NCBI GenBank assembly: GCA_032690845.1
Contig: CM064427.1
Span: forward strand, 21,797,164-21,861,163
Length of the DNA stretch: 64,000 bases
Source of the DNA: Eleusine coracana subsp. coracana
Lineage: Eukaryota > Streptophyta > Magnoliopsida > Poales > Poaceae
Direction of reading: 5' to 3'
The notes under the pieces were generated by a model. The model saw nothing but the letters and a program-made list of their open reading frames with translations. It was not told where the DNA came from and made no database searches. The position numbers and the translations under genes are program-made. Shown piece by piece: positions 33,992 to 45,240 of the stretch; position 1 is the stretch's first letter; every line of letters begins with the position of its first letter.

Positions 33992-34892
33992 TGATGAGGA
34001 CATCACTCCTATGGATACACACAACACTCCTCCAATTCTGGACTTGCAAGGTCCAATGACTAGAGCTCGTGCACGACGACTAAATTTAGAGGTGAGCTCG
34101 TTCCTACGTTCTTCGCTATATGTTACTTTTGAGAATGGTTTGCTACCTAATGATTATTTTATGATTAGAAACCATGGAGAGGACCAGGAGATGATGGGAG
34201 AAGGATTTGGGAACATGGAGGACCAGCAAGGGCTTGGAAGCCAAAGTGGACGCCCAATCAAAACCGACTTCAAGTCTGTTTCGGGACCCAGGACCAGTCT
34301 GCACTAAAACAGTCGCTCAGGACGCATATGGACTCGGATTTGGCCGTTATATATATGCACGGAAAGATAAGGAGAAGATCTTTCCAATGTCACCAGCCCC
34401 GTGTCAAAATTCATCTGGAGTCATCAGGAATCGTCGAAACAAGAGGGTCTTTGGCCTATTTTTGGCCTTTGGGCTTTGTATCTAGTTGAGTCCAATTAGG
34501 GGCACGTCCAGAGGGTCTTGCGCGACCCTAGGGTCTTAATATACAGCTGCCGCCGCACCATTAGGGTTCGGGTTTTGCTTAGATCAATTCTGTTCATAAA
34601 TAGTATCGCCGTTCATCGGTTTGTGAGACCCCAACTTCGAGAGTTTAATCATACATCTGCAATTATGTTGCATTCTTCGTTGTTCTTGCTTGTGTTCTTG
34701 ATTCGCAGGCAGGGATTAGCCTTCTCGGCGAGGTCAATCATCTTTGGACGGTTGATAACCAGAGGAGACGTCGTGCTGCGATTGCGGGGTTTAGAACGTG
34801 CTGTTCTGAAGCCGGATCGATTTGTGTATCGCCTCCGACCAAATCAACTTACCAAGAACCTTTCGGAAGATCAGGAACCCTTGTTCACATCA
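33992..34892 (+). mobile_element. solo LTR inside the W 5' LTR, TSD GTAAA/ATAAA
   Basis: Starts TGATGAGGACATCAC and ends TTCACATCA. Flanks are GTAAA (33987-33991) and ATAAA (34893-34897). The W 3' LTR lacks the insert at the equivalent point (39842-39850), which confirms the boundaries. Same family as the reverse solo LTR at 8874-9758. Confidence 0.9.
34011..34307 (+). pseudogene. polyprotein C-terminus inside the solo LTR
   Basis: A 98-residue frame beginning MDTHNTPPILDLQ followed by GPMTRARARRLNLEVSSFL. The phrase is typical of the last part of plant Gypsy polyproteins. The open frame would have continued from pol across the LTR start; only the LTR part remains. Confidence 0.75.
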
Positions 34893-35539
34893 ATAAAGAT
34901 CTGTGAAAGAATATCTAGTGCGAGTGTTGGCGTGGTGCCTATGTAAATGCTAGCTGGTTATGCATTCGTCCCCACGGGCTGTATGGTAGGCGACAGGTGG
35001 TGACAGCCCTTTCCGTCCCTATAGTAATCCACCAGTTCGGGAAGTCTCAAGCAGGGTCGTCTAGCGATAGCGTACCCACTAGTACAGAGGTTAGTTACTG
35101 ACCCATATTAGTGGATTGTTTTCGTGCCCTGAAGTGAACAAAACGTGAGCCATAGAATTGCTAGTAAATAGTGGCACCTTTAGAAGCAATGCTTGACGCT
35201 TGTCTTGGAAATTTTAGAACATCATTACTTAGGAAATCCAACTTGACTCGTTGTCCTCCCAACTAGCTGTACTTTTCTCTATTAAATACCAGGAGTGTGG
35301 TCTTCTCTTGATGCGTCCACCATATTACCCACTCATTATCTTCATCCCCGTTGTGGTTTGCTGGGGATTTCCTTATAGACGTAAGATTGTTAACTCTCGA
35401 TACTCTTACGCATTGCTTCTCTAATGAAAAATACGGTACCCTAGAATACTCCCAGGTGAAATGCTACAATGGTGTTTCGTGCGGTTGCGGAATTAATTGA
35501 TTTTGTCTTTAGAATGTAGTAAATGCCAACAAGCATTTT

Positions 35540-35557
35540 TGGCCCCGTTGCTGAGGA
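35540..35557 (+). other. W primer-binding site
   Basis: TGGCCCCGTTGCTGAGGA, 8 bp after the LTR end. It is the tRNA-Asp-type site with three changes relative to U and Z. Confidence 0.7.
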
Positions 35558-38500
35558 AGAAATGGCTAAGATTTTGAGACTAATATAGATTGTATATTGA
35601 GCAAATTCACCACTAGCCTTAGCGGATCACACCTATTTTGTTTGAGTGTGGAACAAACAGGCAAAGTCGCCTTGACCTTGCAGTGAGTTTTCAAAAAAGA
35701 AGAGCCCATGGTGCTTTGATCCTTCTCAACGAATCATCATCACTCTAGCTCTATTCTGGAGGAGGTAAGACCCAAATTATTGCCCCCTATCTATCTCTTT
35801 GGAACACTTGGGTATGGATTTAATTGTTTCATCTACAACTAATGTTATGTTCTTATCATATCACTTATTGGGCTATGCATTCATTGCTTGGCTGTGTGCC
35901 CCACATATGAGTATGATATAGAATATTCCTTCTATTGTGTAATTGTGGCTGTGATAAGCGTTTCTTGTTTGGTTGCATATCGCATTCATTTGTATGATAA
36001 ACCGAACAACATAAAAATGGTCACCTGTCTATGATGCTTTGATGTGAAATAAGGAAAATGTGTCCGTTTTCCCTCCTTAATTGATCAAATTAGACATGGT
36101 GTCTAGGTTGATTGATAAATCAATAGAGATATGCCTATTGTAGACGAATAGATTTGCGCTAACGATTATAGGAAATCAACAGACCAAGTGAAGCCAAAAG
36201 AAAATGAAAAAAAAAGAATGGACAATAGAAACTCAAAAAGGTTGCTGCCATAGAGGCCAAAAAGAAGATTCAGGTATGGCAAAAGGAGACCGTCTCGTTT
36301 GGGACCTAAAAACCAAACCCTCGTCGGAAGGTAACCGATATTTATCCTCTTCATTATCCCTCGTATATACCATTAGATTAGGTTGTTTTTGCTTCTTTGT
36401 TTTACTGATTAAACATGGATAATAGAAAAAATCTAAAAAAAATCTAAAAAAAATTGGGTGCTACCCCGGCCGAGATCATCAGCCGATTGGCTGATTTCTA
36501 GGCCAAATGATCAACCAGCTAAACCCCCGGGTTGTTAAACCCGTCAGGCCAATACCTGGCCAAGATCATCGACCGGGAGGCTGTTTTTCATGCTGGATGA
36601 CTTCCTGACTGGCTGTCCAGGATGATAACCCGGCCAGGAAATTACTTGGCTGAAATCAAGGCCCGGGGAGGTCATTTTTTAGGAAAAACGATCACCCGCC
36701 TGGGCAGCTTTCATGTTAAATGTGGTCGCCAGGCCACTAACCGCTGCTCGGCCGAATATGGCCACCCGGCCTATTTTCTCTCTCTCTTTCTCTTGCCTAT
36801 TCTCTGTAGGGAGGAAGACATTTAGGCCGTGGGTGGCTAAAGCACGAGGAATGTTGCCCTTGAAACAATTTGCAAAAAGGAGGGTCTCGCCATGACCAAC
36901 ATTTGTAAAAAGAGCACATGGCTCTACTCCTTGTTGCACTCCCATTAACAACAAAGGAAGCACGTAGCAGCAGGATCAAGTGGGCATGCCAGCAGACCAT
37001 GTGTCGGTGCTCGGCCATGTGTTGCCGCCCGGCCACTTTAGTTGGCCGGCGAGGGGCTTAAGCCCCCAAAGCCTGCTCTTGAAGGCTATAAAAAAGCAAG
37101 GAATGCCAAACATTTGAAGGGTGACTACTATGAACCTTAAGTATCCATTACTACAGTGATCACCTCTTTTAAACATAATCTTGCAAAGGCCTAAGCTTGC
37201 GGAGGTACATAAACCAAGGTTTGCCATCAAATCCTTTTGCTCTCTCCCCTCTTTCTAGTTGCTTTATTGTGAAAAAATAAACACAAAAAGATTTACCTTG
37301 TAGTCTTATTGAAAGACATAAAAATTTGCAAAAATATTTACTGTTTTCGAATAAAATTGAGAACTTTGTCCCTACCTTGCATATGGAAATTATGAATAGT
37401 TGCTCTGTTAGCACCCTTTGAGTCTGAAGTTTACAACCTCTACTCCTCGTTACTTTGCTAACAATAGACCGACATGATTACAACGCTAGTCCCTCTATGT
37501 ATTAGTGGGTGTGAAAGGCTAATAAACACCAAGTCTAGTTGTTGAAGTTTTTGATATGGAAAGTTTTGAATGAGTCTGCAATTTCCTCATGATTAGAGTC
37601 CAATGATTTCTTTCAAACTGCAACAAAAACCCCCTATTTGGTGCAATTCTTCCCTATGGTAGAAAAATTCCTACTATGGCCAAATGTTAATTGCGAACCC
37701 ACTATCATGCCATCTTAGTATGCATTGAGTTTAGTTAGGATTCGTTCCTTATGAGGGACTTGCACTTCCAAAGCCAATCATTTTCCTTCACGTTATCTTT
37801 GAGTTCTCAATTAAGCATGTTTGGTTATGTGGTTTCCACATTGGATTCAAGCATCCACTTCATCAAACATGTCAGCCAAAATCTTTCCTTTGCAAAACTT
37901 TGGTCCTATGAAAAAGTTTTGGTCTTCCCCATCGAATGCTGTAGAAAAAGTATGAAAAAAATATTTGAACCATTGATTTTATCTTCTCTACACCATGAGA
38001 GCAAAAAAAAAGAGAAAAGAGTGAAAAAAATGAAATGAAAAAAAAAATAGACCGTGAGCTCTCATAGATGTACAATATCAAAAAGTTTCAAAGTTCGTTG
38101 AAAAATATCTTTGAGCAAAATAAAGGACCATCCTTTCACTCTAGCACAAAAATCTAGTTCTTGGGACTAATTTGTAGCCAAGACTTTTGCAACTGTGCTA
38201 GCATATTCCTTCGTGTGAGTCCATTCTCTCCCACTTCCCTGTACATTATTTTCAAATGATTGGAATGAGGAATGCATAGTCTTTTTGCTAGGACCATCTC
38301 TTAACTTAATAATATATGCATGCTAGATGTGCCTTCTTACTAAGCTCCACATATAAGCCAAACTATTAGAAAGTAGGATGAGCACATGGTCATAAAAGCC
38401 AATAAGCTAATAAGCCACGTTATACAAAGAGAATGATTTGGTGATCAAAGTTATGTCGGTTTGCACTTACCTCTATATTGCGGGAGTATGCATTTGTGCA

Positions 38501-38586
38501 CTTGATCCTCACAGGGCCCTAACATTAAAGCCACTCCTGATCCATAACCTCTAAAGTTTTACTTTGCTCAGGACGAGCAAAGGTTT
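35558..38586 (+). other. W interior, non-coding
   Basis: Open frames stay below 95 residues and show no domain. A GC-rich island at 36460-37060 repeats CCCGGCC/GGCCGGG phrases like those in the W LTR. The part before the polypurine tract (about 37730-38580) is AT-rich with A-runs. It ends with GGACGAGCAAAGGTTTAAGC, a phrase also found before the U polypurine tract. Confidence 0.65.
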
Positions 38587-38599
38587 AAGCTTGGGGAGG
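38587..38599 (+). other. W polypurine tract
   Basis: AAGCTTGGGGAGG, directly before the LTR TG at 38600. Confidence 0.85.
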
Positions 38600-40177
38600 T
38601 GTTGGCGGCCGATAAAACCCATATCCGGCCACCAATCGGTCGGGAAATGCAAGGTAAAGACCAAAGTTCATTAAATATTTAGTTAAACTAATAAAGTTCC
38701 ACAAGTTTTGGTGAGTTATGTGTTTGCAGGTCATATAAGGATAAAATACGCAAAAATATGAAGAAACACCCCGTCGATCGATCACGACTGTAAAACAGCC
38801 GACCGACAGGGTCGTTTATGGCTCAAATCAGCACCCGACCCTATCTTTTCGGTAGATCAGGGGCCGACAGGGTAATCAGACACCCGGGTGAAGATCGGAA
38901 GCCTAACCGGCTGCCCGGACGACCACCCAGCCGATCAACCAGAATCATCGTCCGGTTGATCATCCGACCCGGGCGATTCTGCAAAACACTCCACCATGAT
39001 GTCGTTTTCTCCACCCGGACCAAAAGTGACGAAATATGGCTAAGGAAAGAAGGCCAACAAGTGGCCTAACCGGGAGAAGTCAAGGGGTGAACCGGAGGTT
39101 GTTGCCGCCCAGCACGGGCCGCCGCCCGGAATACCTTGCCGCCCGGTCTCGGGTTACCACCTGGGGTTGCTAGCCCGTAAGGCCCATGAAGCCTACCGCC
39201 CGCTAAAGGAGGGAGTTAGTGGAAACCGACCCAACCACCGCCTTTTGGATAAGATCCGAGCCTTTGGAAGAGAGTCGGTCAGGAACCAACCCAATCTAAC
39301 GGCTGTCTAGCCTACCCCGCCGCCCGGCGGTGCATGCCACCCGACCGCTCGGCACACGTGGCCGCCCGGCATGTCCCGCCACCCGGTGGACCGACTTTGG
39401 CCTACCGACTCCACTTCACCTAAAAATACCCCCTGGCCCACCGGCACCTATAAATAGTGGAGAATTTGGGAGAAAATAATCAATAAAGAGGCAACACATC
39501 AAGGAGACCACTTTCCCACTACTTGTGCCACAATGTAGAATATGATAGGTATCTTGGGAGTTAGAGTCGGGTTGAGAGCTTCTCCTCGAGATTCCGGATT
39601 TGTCTTGGAAGCCTTGGTATAAGTTCTGTTGTATCTTTTCTTCCATAAGACTTATGCCTCAAATATAAAGGTGTTTGTTCTTTTATTTATCTAAGTCCAA
39701 TAGTGCTTTGTAGTTGTTTCCTAGTTGCACCTTTTGAGAGTATTTCCATTATTGACATGTTCACGGGTTTCTCAGCTAGGACTTAATTGAGTCATCGTCA
39801 TGAGTAAGGATTTTAGACTTAGTTATTTCCCGGCTGTTCTTCCACAAAGATCTACGAAAGAATATCTAGTGTGAGTGTAGGTGTGGTGCCTATGTAAATG
39901 CTAGCTGGTTATGCATTCGTCCCCACAGGCTATGTTGTAGGTGGCAGGTGGTGACAACCCTATCTGTCCTTTTAGTAATCCACCAAGTTCGGGAAGTCTC
40001 AAGCTTGGTTGTCTAGCGATAGCGTACCCACTAGTACAGAGGTTAGTTACAGACCCATATTAGTGGATTGTTTTTGTGCCCCGAAGTTAACAAAACATGA
40101 GCCATAGAATCACTAGTAAATAGTGGCACCTGTACAAGCAACGCTTGATGTTCATCTTGGAAATTTTAGAACATCAT
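38600..40177 (+). mobile_element. W 3' LTR, truncated
   Basis: Matches the 5' LTR from TGTTGGCGGCC to TTTTAGAACATCAT and then stops; the last 330-370 bp, including the module before LTR ends, is missing. Reverse-strand Y sequence follows at once. Confidence 0.8.
39449..39456 (+). promoter_or_regulatory. W 3' LTR TATA box
   Basis: TATAAATA at the position equivalent to 33592. Confidence 0.6.
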
Positions 40178-40235
40178 ACCTTTAGGAGCAACGCTTGATG
40201 CTCATTCCTTTTCTCCTATCTCTAAAGTCAATGGC

Positions 40236-40520
40236 TCATGCAAACCAATGGTCCAAAGGTTCTCCTTCAAGAATTTCATCGAGAAAGCTTATCGATGATT
40301 TTTTATCACCATCAAGAATGGAGTATTGAGGACCGAAGGAAAAAGGCTTAGGCAAGAAGGATGACGGTTTGGTTTCAAAAGGATTACAATTTTCTCCCAA
40401 ATTGTCTCCTCCTTGGATGCAATTCTTCGCGTCCTCATAAAGAACAAACCTCGGTGATGTGTGTTGGGAAACATACATCACCTCCTCAAGCAGGGAGTGC
40501 TTGATATGAGGCCTCACCAT
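40236..40520 (-). pseudogene. Y coding fragment downstream of the protease repeats
   Basis: A 94-residue frame containing EVMYVSQHTSPRFVLYEDAK and ISFLDEILEGEPLDHWFA. I do not recognise it; by position it is the spacer before pol. It ends 60 bp from the break with W. Confidence 0.45.
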
Positions 40521-40604
40521 AAGATTTTTTAAGCAATGGGCATTGGTGGCAAAAGCAATTTTCCTAAGCTCTTCATTTAGGCTCCCTTGAGATGCACCCT
40601 TACG

Positions 40605-41087
40605 CTAAAGGCTTTCTAGTGGGAAGCCTATGAGAAGTTCAAAGTCGATGATAGGAAAGACGTAGAGGTCTAGGTGAACTTTGACTTTGTCCATCTCAAC
40701 AGGTACAACCCTCGCAATCCCCTGACATGGAAAGGTTACTCCCAAGGAAACCTTTAGGAGTGTGCTATTCGGCTCAAGGGGTATATCATCCAAAAGTTAC
40801 CAAGCTATATACTCGAGGATGATATTGGATCCTATAGTGGGATCGAGAAGGGCTTCTACGGTGTTTCCCTTTATATAACAGGGAATGGTAGAGGAAGGAG
40901 AACAGATTTGGATTTCCTTTGGAGAATGTCTTTCTTCCTTCAACCACTCCTTGTTCATGGCCTCCTTGAGGATTTCTTCTTGGAAAGATTTCAGAGGTGA
41001 AAGGGATGCCCTAGGCTTCTTCTGCCAAAAGTGATTCCAGGTGTTTTCAAGTTTAACATATAGCCCTTCTTGGAACTCGACTGGCAA
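40605..41087 (-). pseudogene. Y retropepsin-like repeat 3
   Basis: Reads EWLKEERHSPKEIQI, then STIPCYIKGNTVEALLDPTI followed by GSN, where a protease would have ALLDTGA. It continues FPCQGIARVVPVEMDKVKVH and IIDFELLIGFPLESL (the D-hydrophobic-ILG/IG position of retropepsins). The catalytic D-[ST]-G is D-P-T-I-G, so it should be inactive. One stop at 40795 splits the frame. Confidence 0.7.
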
Positions 41088-41327
41088 CCTAGAAGGTAGA
41101 ATTTTTCCTACCTTCCAAGTGGTCTCAACAGTAGAATTTAAAGATGAGATAGCAATAGGCTCAAATTCAATTGTTGAGAGACCCTCGTGGGTTGGCTCAC
41201 CTTCCTCCTAGATAAATTGCTGATCCTTTTCCTTGAGGATAGATCCAGCGGGCTCAAAGGGGAATATTGCCATCAACTCATTGATTGGCTCACCCCATCG
41301 GAGAGATTCTATCAAAAGATTTTTTGA

Positions 41328-41756
41328 TTAACAGATCGGGAGAGAAAAAATGTCTCTCCCAAGTCTTGTGTCGAGACTTCCTAGCTTCAGTCCATCCAGC
41401 AATAACTCGTCCAACGGATGCCCGATCAAAATTTGGAAGTCAGAGACTTCAACTATGTGGAAGTCTAGGATGGTCTCAACAATTTTGTGCTTTATAGGCA
41501 TGTTTTGCAAGGTCCCAAATCCTTCTTAATGCTGCCCTAAGGCATTTAGGAAGGATTTGCTAATTGGTGCAAGGGGATCACCACCTATGAAGGCTGGTGC
41601 AATAGATTTTGACAAGATATTTGCACCGATTATGGGACTGAAAAGAATATTCACCTTCATCTCTCTTATGTGGCATTGAATGGTTGAATAAGGAGGCCTA
41701 ATCCAAATTAAATTAGGAGAATGGTCTTCCTTATTCAACCATTCATTGCCCGGCAT
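41328..41756 (-). pseudogene. Y retropepsin-like repeat 2
   Basis: Same layout as repeat 3: EWLNKEDHSPNLIWIRPPYS, STIQCHIREMKVNILFSPII with GAN, PLAPISKSF, then VETILDFHIVEVSDFQILIG followed by HPLDELL. The catalytic Asp is replaced (FSPIIGAN). One stop lies at 41527. Confidence 0.7.
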
Positions 41757-41885
41757 GGCAAAGCATTCCCTCTCATCCTCTTGGAGGAAATTGTCCAGTA
41801 GAGGATCAGGAGGAGAGATGAGACCTGGTGGGTTCTTCTTGCAAAAATAATTTGAGGTGTCCCTAGGGTCTTGTGAAAGAGCTTC

Positions 41886-42320
41886 CTAAAATATAGAGAA
41901 CTTAGGAGTATTTTTTAATTGAGACATAGGGATAGAAAAATGTCTTCCCCTGAGTTCAATGTCTAGCATTTCCTTGGTCGGCGCATCAGAGAAAAGTCTC
42001 TCCATGGGATGCACGATTAAAATGTCGAAGTCATGGACTTTAAACACAAGGAAATCAAGGAGAGTTTTGACATCATTGTGCCTTAAAGACACACCTTGCA
42101 AAATCCCATACCCCTCTGAAATGGGTCTAGAGGGACATTGAAGAAATTTGCAAGTCGGTGCCAAGGGTTCCTCACCCAAAATGGCAAAAGCGCAAGCATC
42201 AGAAATGATATTGGCACCGATGGTGGGATTATAAAGAAGATTTACCTTTTCTCCTCTTATGAAGCATTGAATGAAAGAGAAAGGGGAGCTAATCCGAATT
42301 AGGTTTGGAGAAAACTCAGA
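41886..42320 (-). pseudogene. Y retropepsin-like repeat 1
   Basis: Reads NLIRISSPFSFIQCFIRG, EKVNLLYNPTIGANIISDAC, then PLAPTCKFLQ, GYGILQGVSLRHNDVKTLL and DFLVFKVHDFDILIVHPMER. The catalytic triplet position reads YNPTIG, so the Asp is lost. The frame is open from about 42310 to its stop at 41886. Confidence 0.7.
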
Positions 42321-42569
42321 TATCTCAACCGCTCATTGCTCATGATTGAAGTTAACTCCTTCACCGTCTCTTGGAGCAAATGCTCCTTAAGAGGATTGGG
42401 AGAAGATATAGGAGTTGGCGATTTCTTTTGATTGCGACAACTCAAGGATTTCCCACAATCTTTTACAATATTTTCCTCAAATTGGAGAGGGAGCTTTGAA
42501 GGTTGAATTTCTTCTTCCTCCATTGCTCGTGGTTCGGTTTTAGGTCTTACTAGATGAAGCAATGGATAC

Positions 42570-43310
42570 AAGGATTTGGCTTAGATTCAACTAGTGGGGT
42601 GGCCTCAATGCTCGACGAAGCGTCCTCCTGAGGGGGCTCTCTACAGTCGGCTAGGAAAGAAGAGTTTTCTTGGATAAGGTCTAGGATAGCTCTTCCACCT
42701 ATAGGCGTCTTGTGGATGAACGAACCTCCAGCGGTGACGTCGAGATATAGGGCAGACTCCTTGTTTAAACCCACACAAAAGTGTTGCAACAACACGTGGT
42801 CGGGCAAAGACAAGTCAGGGCTGGAAGAGGTTAACAAGGAAAACCTAGCCCAGGCTGCACCTATGGATTCCTTCTTGATTTGCCGAAGTCGAGAATCTCC
42901 CCTCACAGAGAGATGATACGTGATGTTGGATAGAACACAAGACAAAACATATCTCGGAGCACTTTCCAATCACCATTTGTACTTTGAATGAAATGAGTGT
43001 ACCATTGTTTTGCATTCTCCTTGAGGGAAACGGGAAACAATTTTCACATGAGAGTATCTTGAGTCATGCCTTTGATCGGTAGGCGTGAGCACAAATGCTC
43101 GAACTCTCGCAAATGATTGAACGGGTTTTCACTATGTAAATTTGAGAAGGATTGTTCCCAAACCATGGCTATAAAGCCAGGGCGGAGTTCAAAGCCAGAT
43201 GAATAAATTGGGTCCGTAGAATGCGATGGCTCGAAGAACTCGCCCTTAGGAGCAGAAAGGTCTTGAATTGATAGTCGCTCTATGGTAGAGAAGGGGAAAG
43301 AAATAAATTG
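42570..43310 (-). pseudogene. Y gag
   Basis: The reverse strand reads ELRPGFIAMVWEQSFSNLHS, then NPFNHLREFEHLCSRL, LFPVSLKENAKQWYTHF (the conserved F-x-S-L-x-x-x-A-x-x-W core of Retrotrans_gag) and SIGAAWARFSLLTSSSPDLS. It ends HFCVGLNKESALYLDVTAGG and a linker with no zinc knuckle visible. At least two frameshifts (near 42965 and 42570) break it. Confidence 0.8.
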
Positions 43311-43361
43311 AAGGAAAAAAGATACGAGGGTAAACTAGGTTTGAAGATCAAACAGCAACCG

Positions 43362-43379
43362 TTCCCCGGCAACGGTGCA
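43362..43379 (-). other. Y primer-binding site
   Basis: On the reverse strand TGCACCGTTGCCGGGGAA, the tRNA-Asp-type site, 8 bp after the LTR end ACCCATCA. Confidence 0.75.
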
Positions 43380-43387
43380 AGAAAGCT

Positions 43388-44598
43388 TGATGGGTATTTT
43401 AACAAAAACTGAATAAATCCGCAAGCGTACAGATACCAAAGTAGCTTTCACTCAGGAGTATTTGAAGGTATCGAATCCATAGGGAAGGTGTGTGTGCCTA
43501 ATCTTCAGTTCTAGTTCATGCAAGGAAACCAAGATAAATGTGGATTTTGGGTAGAGACGATTCCTAATGGTTGTAAGGCCCTAATTAAGGTAAGAATGCT
43601 ACTAGGCTGCTTGCATTGGGCATCTGGTTTTTCTCTGCATCCACAGTATGATTCCGGCCAAGAGCCTACTGCATAGCCAAACATGGAGGATTTCAAAGGA
43701 CAGATAGGACTGTCACCACCTACTGCCTACCTCTAGCAATTTGTGGACTACGCGATAAGCAAAGGTAACGTACGGTCTAGACACCACGTCTATGCTTTCG
43801 ACTACTCCCTTAATCTCCACATGCGATGATATAAGACTAAGGTCTCTAACTAAATAGAGCGTTGAGCGAGCAAAGCAACTAAGTATAAAACTTACTTAAA
43901 AAGGAAACTTAAATACCAAGAAAGGAATCACGAAGACTTACTAAATAGGCAACCATCCGTCGAGGTACAAGCAAGGAGAAGAGGTGGACATGCCCACTCC
44001 TCCTGCAGACTTCCCCTCACTCTCTCCCTATTTTCTAAGCACTTTAGCAATGCTAAAGCCTTATGGAAATGAAGCTCTAACTATTCTTGAAGTGTGTGTG
44101 AAGTAGTGTCATTCCCTTCCTTATATAGGGTCCAAAGGCGGTTTCTGAGGCGGTAACTTCCGACCTAAATGGGCCAACCGACCTTAGGGAGGCACCAGAA
44201 GACTCCATGTGGCAGCCATGCACCGGGGGAAGACTCCCACTTTCGGCCGAACACCCATGTTCGGCCAAACATGGGTGGTGGGCCCAGGTGGCCCCCCTGC
44301 TCTGGGTCCCTGAGTGGTGGTCCCTCTCCCCTCCTGAGAAGGCAGTGGGTTATGTCAATTTCCTTCTGAAAGTGGTCAAGTGGATCCGTGTGTTGTGCTC
44401 TGATTGGTCGGAAGTGTGCTTTCTCCCTTGATGACATGGATTTTCCATTAATTTCATGGAATAGTCACCTACAACAAATATTTGCCAACACTTGTGGAAT
44501 TTGTTAGTAATAAACTCGTACCACTATGTTGGTTGTTCATTTAATTGCTTTCATCCAGGTATTTGATAGTCGGATTTGGTATTTAGTGATCGTCAACA
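43388..44598 (-). mobile_element. Y 5' LTR
   Basis: Reverse strand TGTTGACGATC ... ACCCATCA, 1211 bp. Contains a palindrome pair (centres 44246.5 and 44264.5), a TATATA box (44121-44128), a GGTGGTGACAG module (43698-43730) and the pre-end module at 43409-43472. Confidence 0.75.
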
Positions 44599-45031
44599 CT
44601 AGGGTGTGATGATCTGATTGTCTTGCATTGTCATTGTATCCGTATAATTGTATATAATATAGACTATGTAACTATATGAAAACAACATAGGAACTTAGCT
44701 CTCTTTGCCCTTCTCCACTAAACTAATATTTATCTAACTTGAGTGTGCTATCTGTGTGTCCACTACCATGTTTATCTTTATCCTTACCCCTGTGAGGACT
44801 TTGTCTTATAATCTAATGTGCAATGTCTAGAAATATGGTAGTTACTATGATCAATCATATGCCTTCCTTTGGGATAAAACAAATATGATACCCTGAATAC
44901 TTCCGGGTGAAATGCTACAACGGTATTCTCCGTGTGCTTGTGGACTCTCTGCATTCGTTAAAGATTACCAATACACTTTTCTAGGCATCGTTGCTAAGAC
45001 AACTTAGTTACGACGCTTAGAGATGTCAACA
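44599..45031 (+). mobile_element. X 5' LTR, 3' part only
   Basis: Contains the shared pre-end module GAATACTTCCGGGTGAAATG (about 44893-44912) and ends GATGTCAACA at 45031 (an alternative end, AATGCCAACA, is at 45095). Confidence 0.7.
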
Positions 45032-45119
45032 AGCATTTCTGGCGCCATTGCTAGGGATAGTTATATTTCTGGTGCGATGCTTAGAAATGCCAACAAGCAA
45101 TTCTAGCGCCGTTGCGAGG
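44977..45119 (+). repeat. reiterated primer-binding segments at the X LTR end
   Basis: CAACAAGC + TTCTRGCGCC occurs at 45027 and 45091, 64 bp apart. A more degenerate copy (TTTCTAGGCATCGTTGC) begins at 44978, 59 bp before the first. A half unit (TTTCTGGTGCGATG) lies between them at 45067. Confidence 0.75.
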
Positions 45120-45240
45120 TAAGGTAAATTGATCAAAAGAATTACCCAATGTTCTATACTTGCATATGAGATTATTTGGCATTCGCCCAAATAGGCTAAA
45201 CTGGTCTGTTTTCTCCATTTGTGAGAAAACAGGGAAGTGC

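Larger units (their letters stand above)
32833..35531 (+). mobile_element. W 5' LTR (with nested solo LTR)
   Basis: Starts TGTTGGCGGCC and ends AAATGCCAACA. Without the 901-bp insert and TSD it is about 1.79 kb. Compared with the 3' LTR it lacks about 28 bp after CCACCAACCG and about 65 bp between two GGAAMCRAC repeats near 33450, both looking like deletions between short direct repeats. GC-rich GCCGCCCGGC motifs cluster at 33300-33520. Confidence 0.8.
32833..40177 (+). mobile_element. element W: LTR retrotransposon without coding capacity, 3' LTR truncated
   Basis: Two LTRs (TGTTGGCGGCCG...) flank a 3.07-kb interior (35532-38599) with a PBS and polypurine tract but no frame above about 95 residues and no gag, protease or pol motif. 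It fits the class of large non-coding retrotransposon derivatives. It inserted into the reverse-strand X gag at 32832. The 3' LTR breaks off at about 40177, where Y sequence begins. The 5' LTR carries a nested solo LTR. Confidence 0.8.
40178..44598 (-). mobile_element. element Y: Gypsy, 5' LTR + gag + protease-like repeats, 3' half lost
   Basis: On the reverse strand: LTR (44598-43388), PBS (43379-43362), gag (about 43310-42570), three protease-like repeats (about 42320-40605), then about 400 bp more before the break at 40178. Reverse transcriptase and integrase are not present. The outer LTR end lies inside the forward X LTR, so Y inserted there. Confidence 0.8.
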
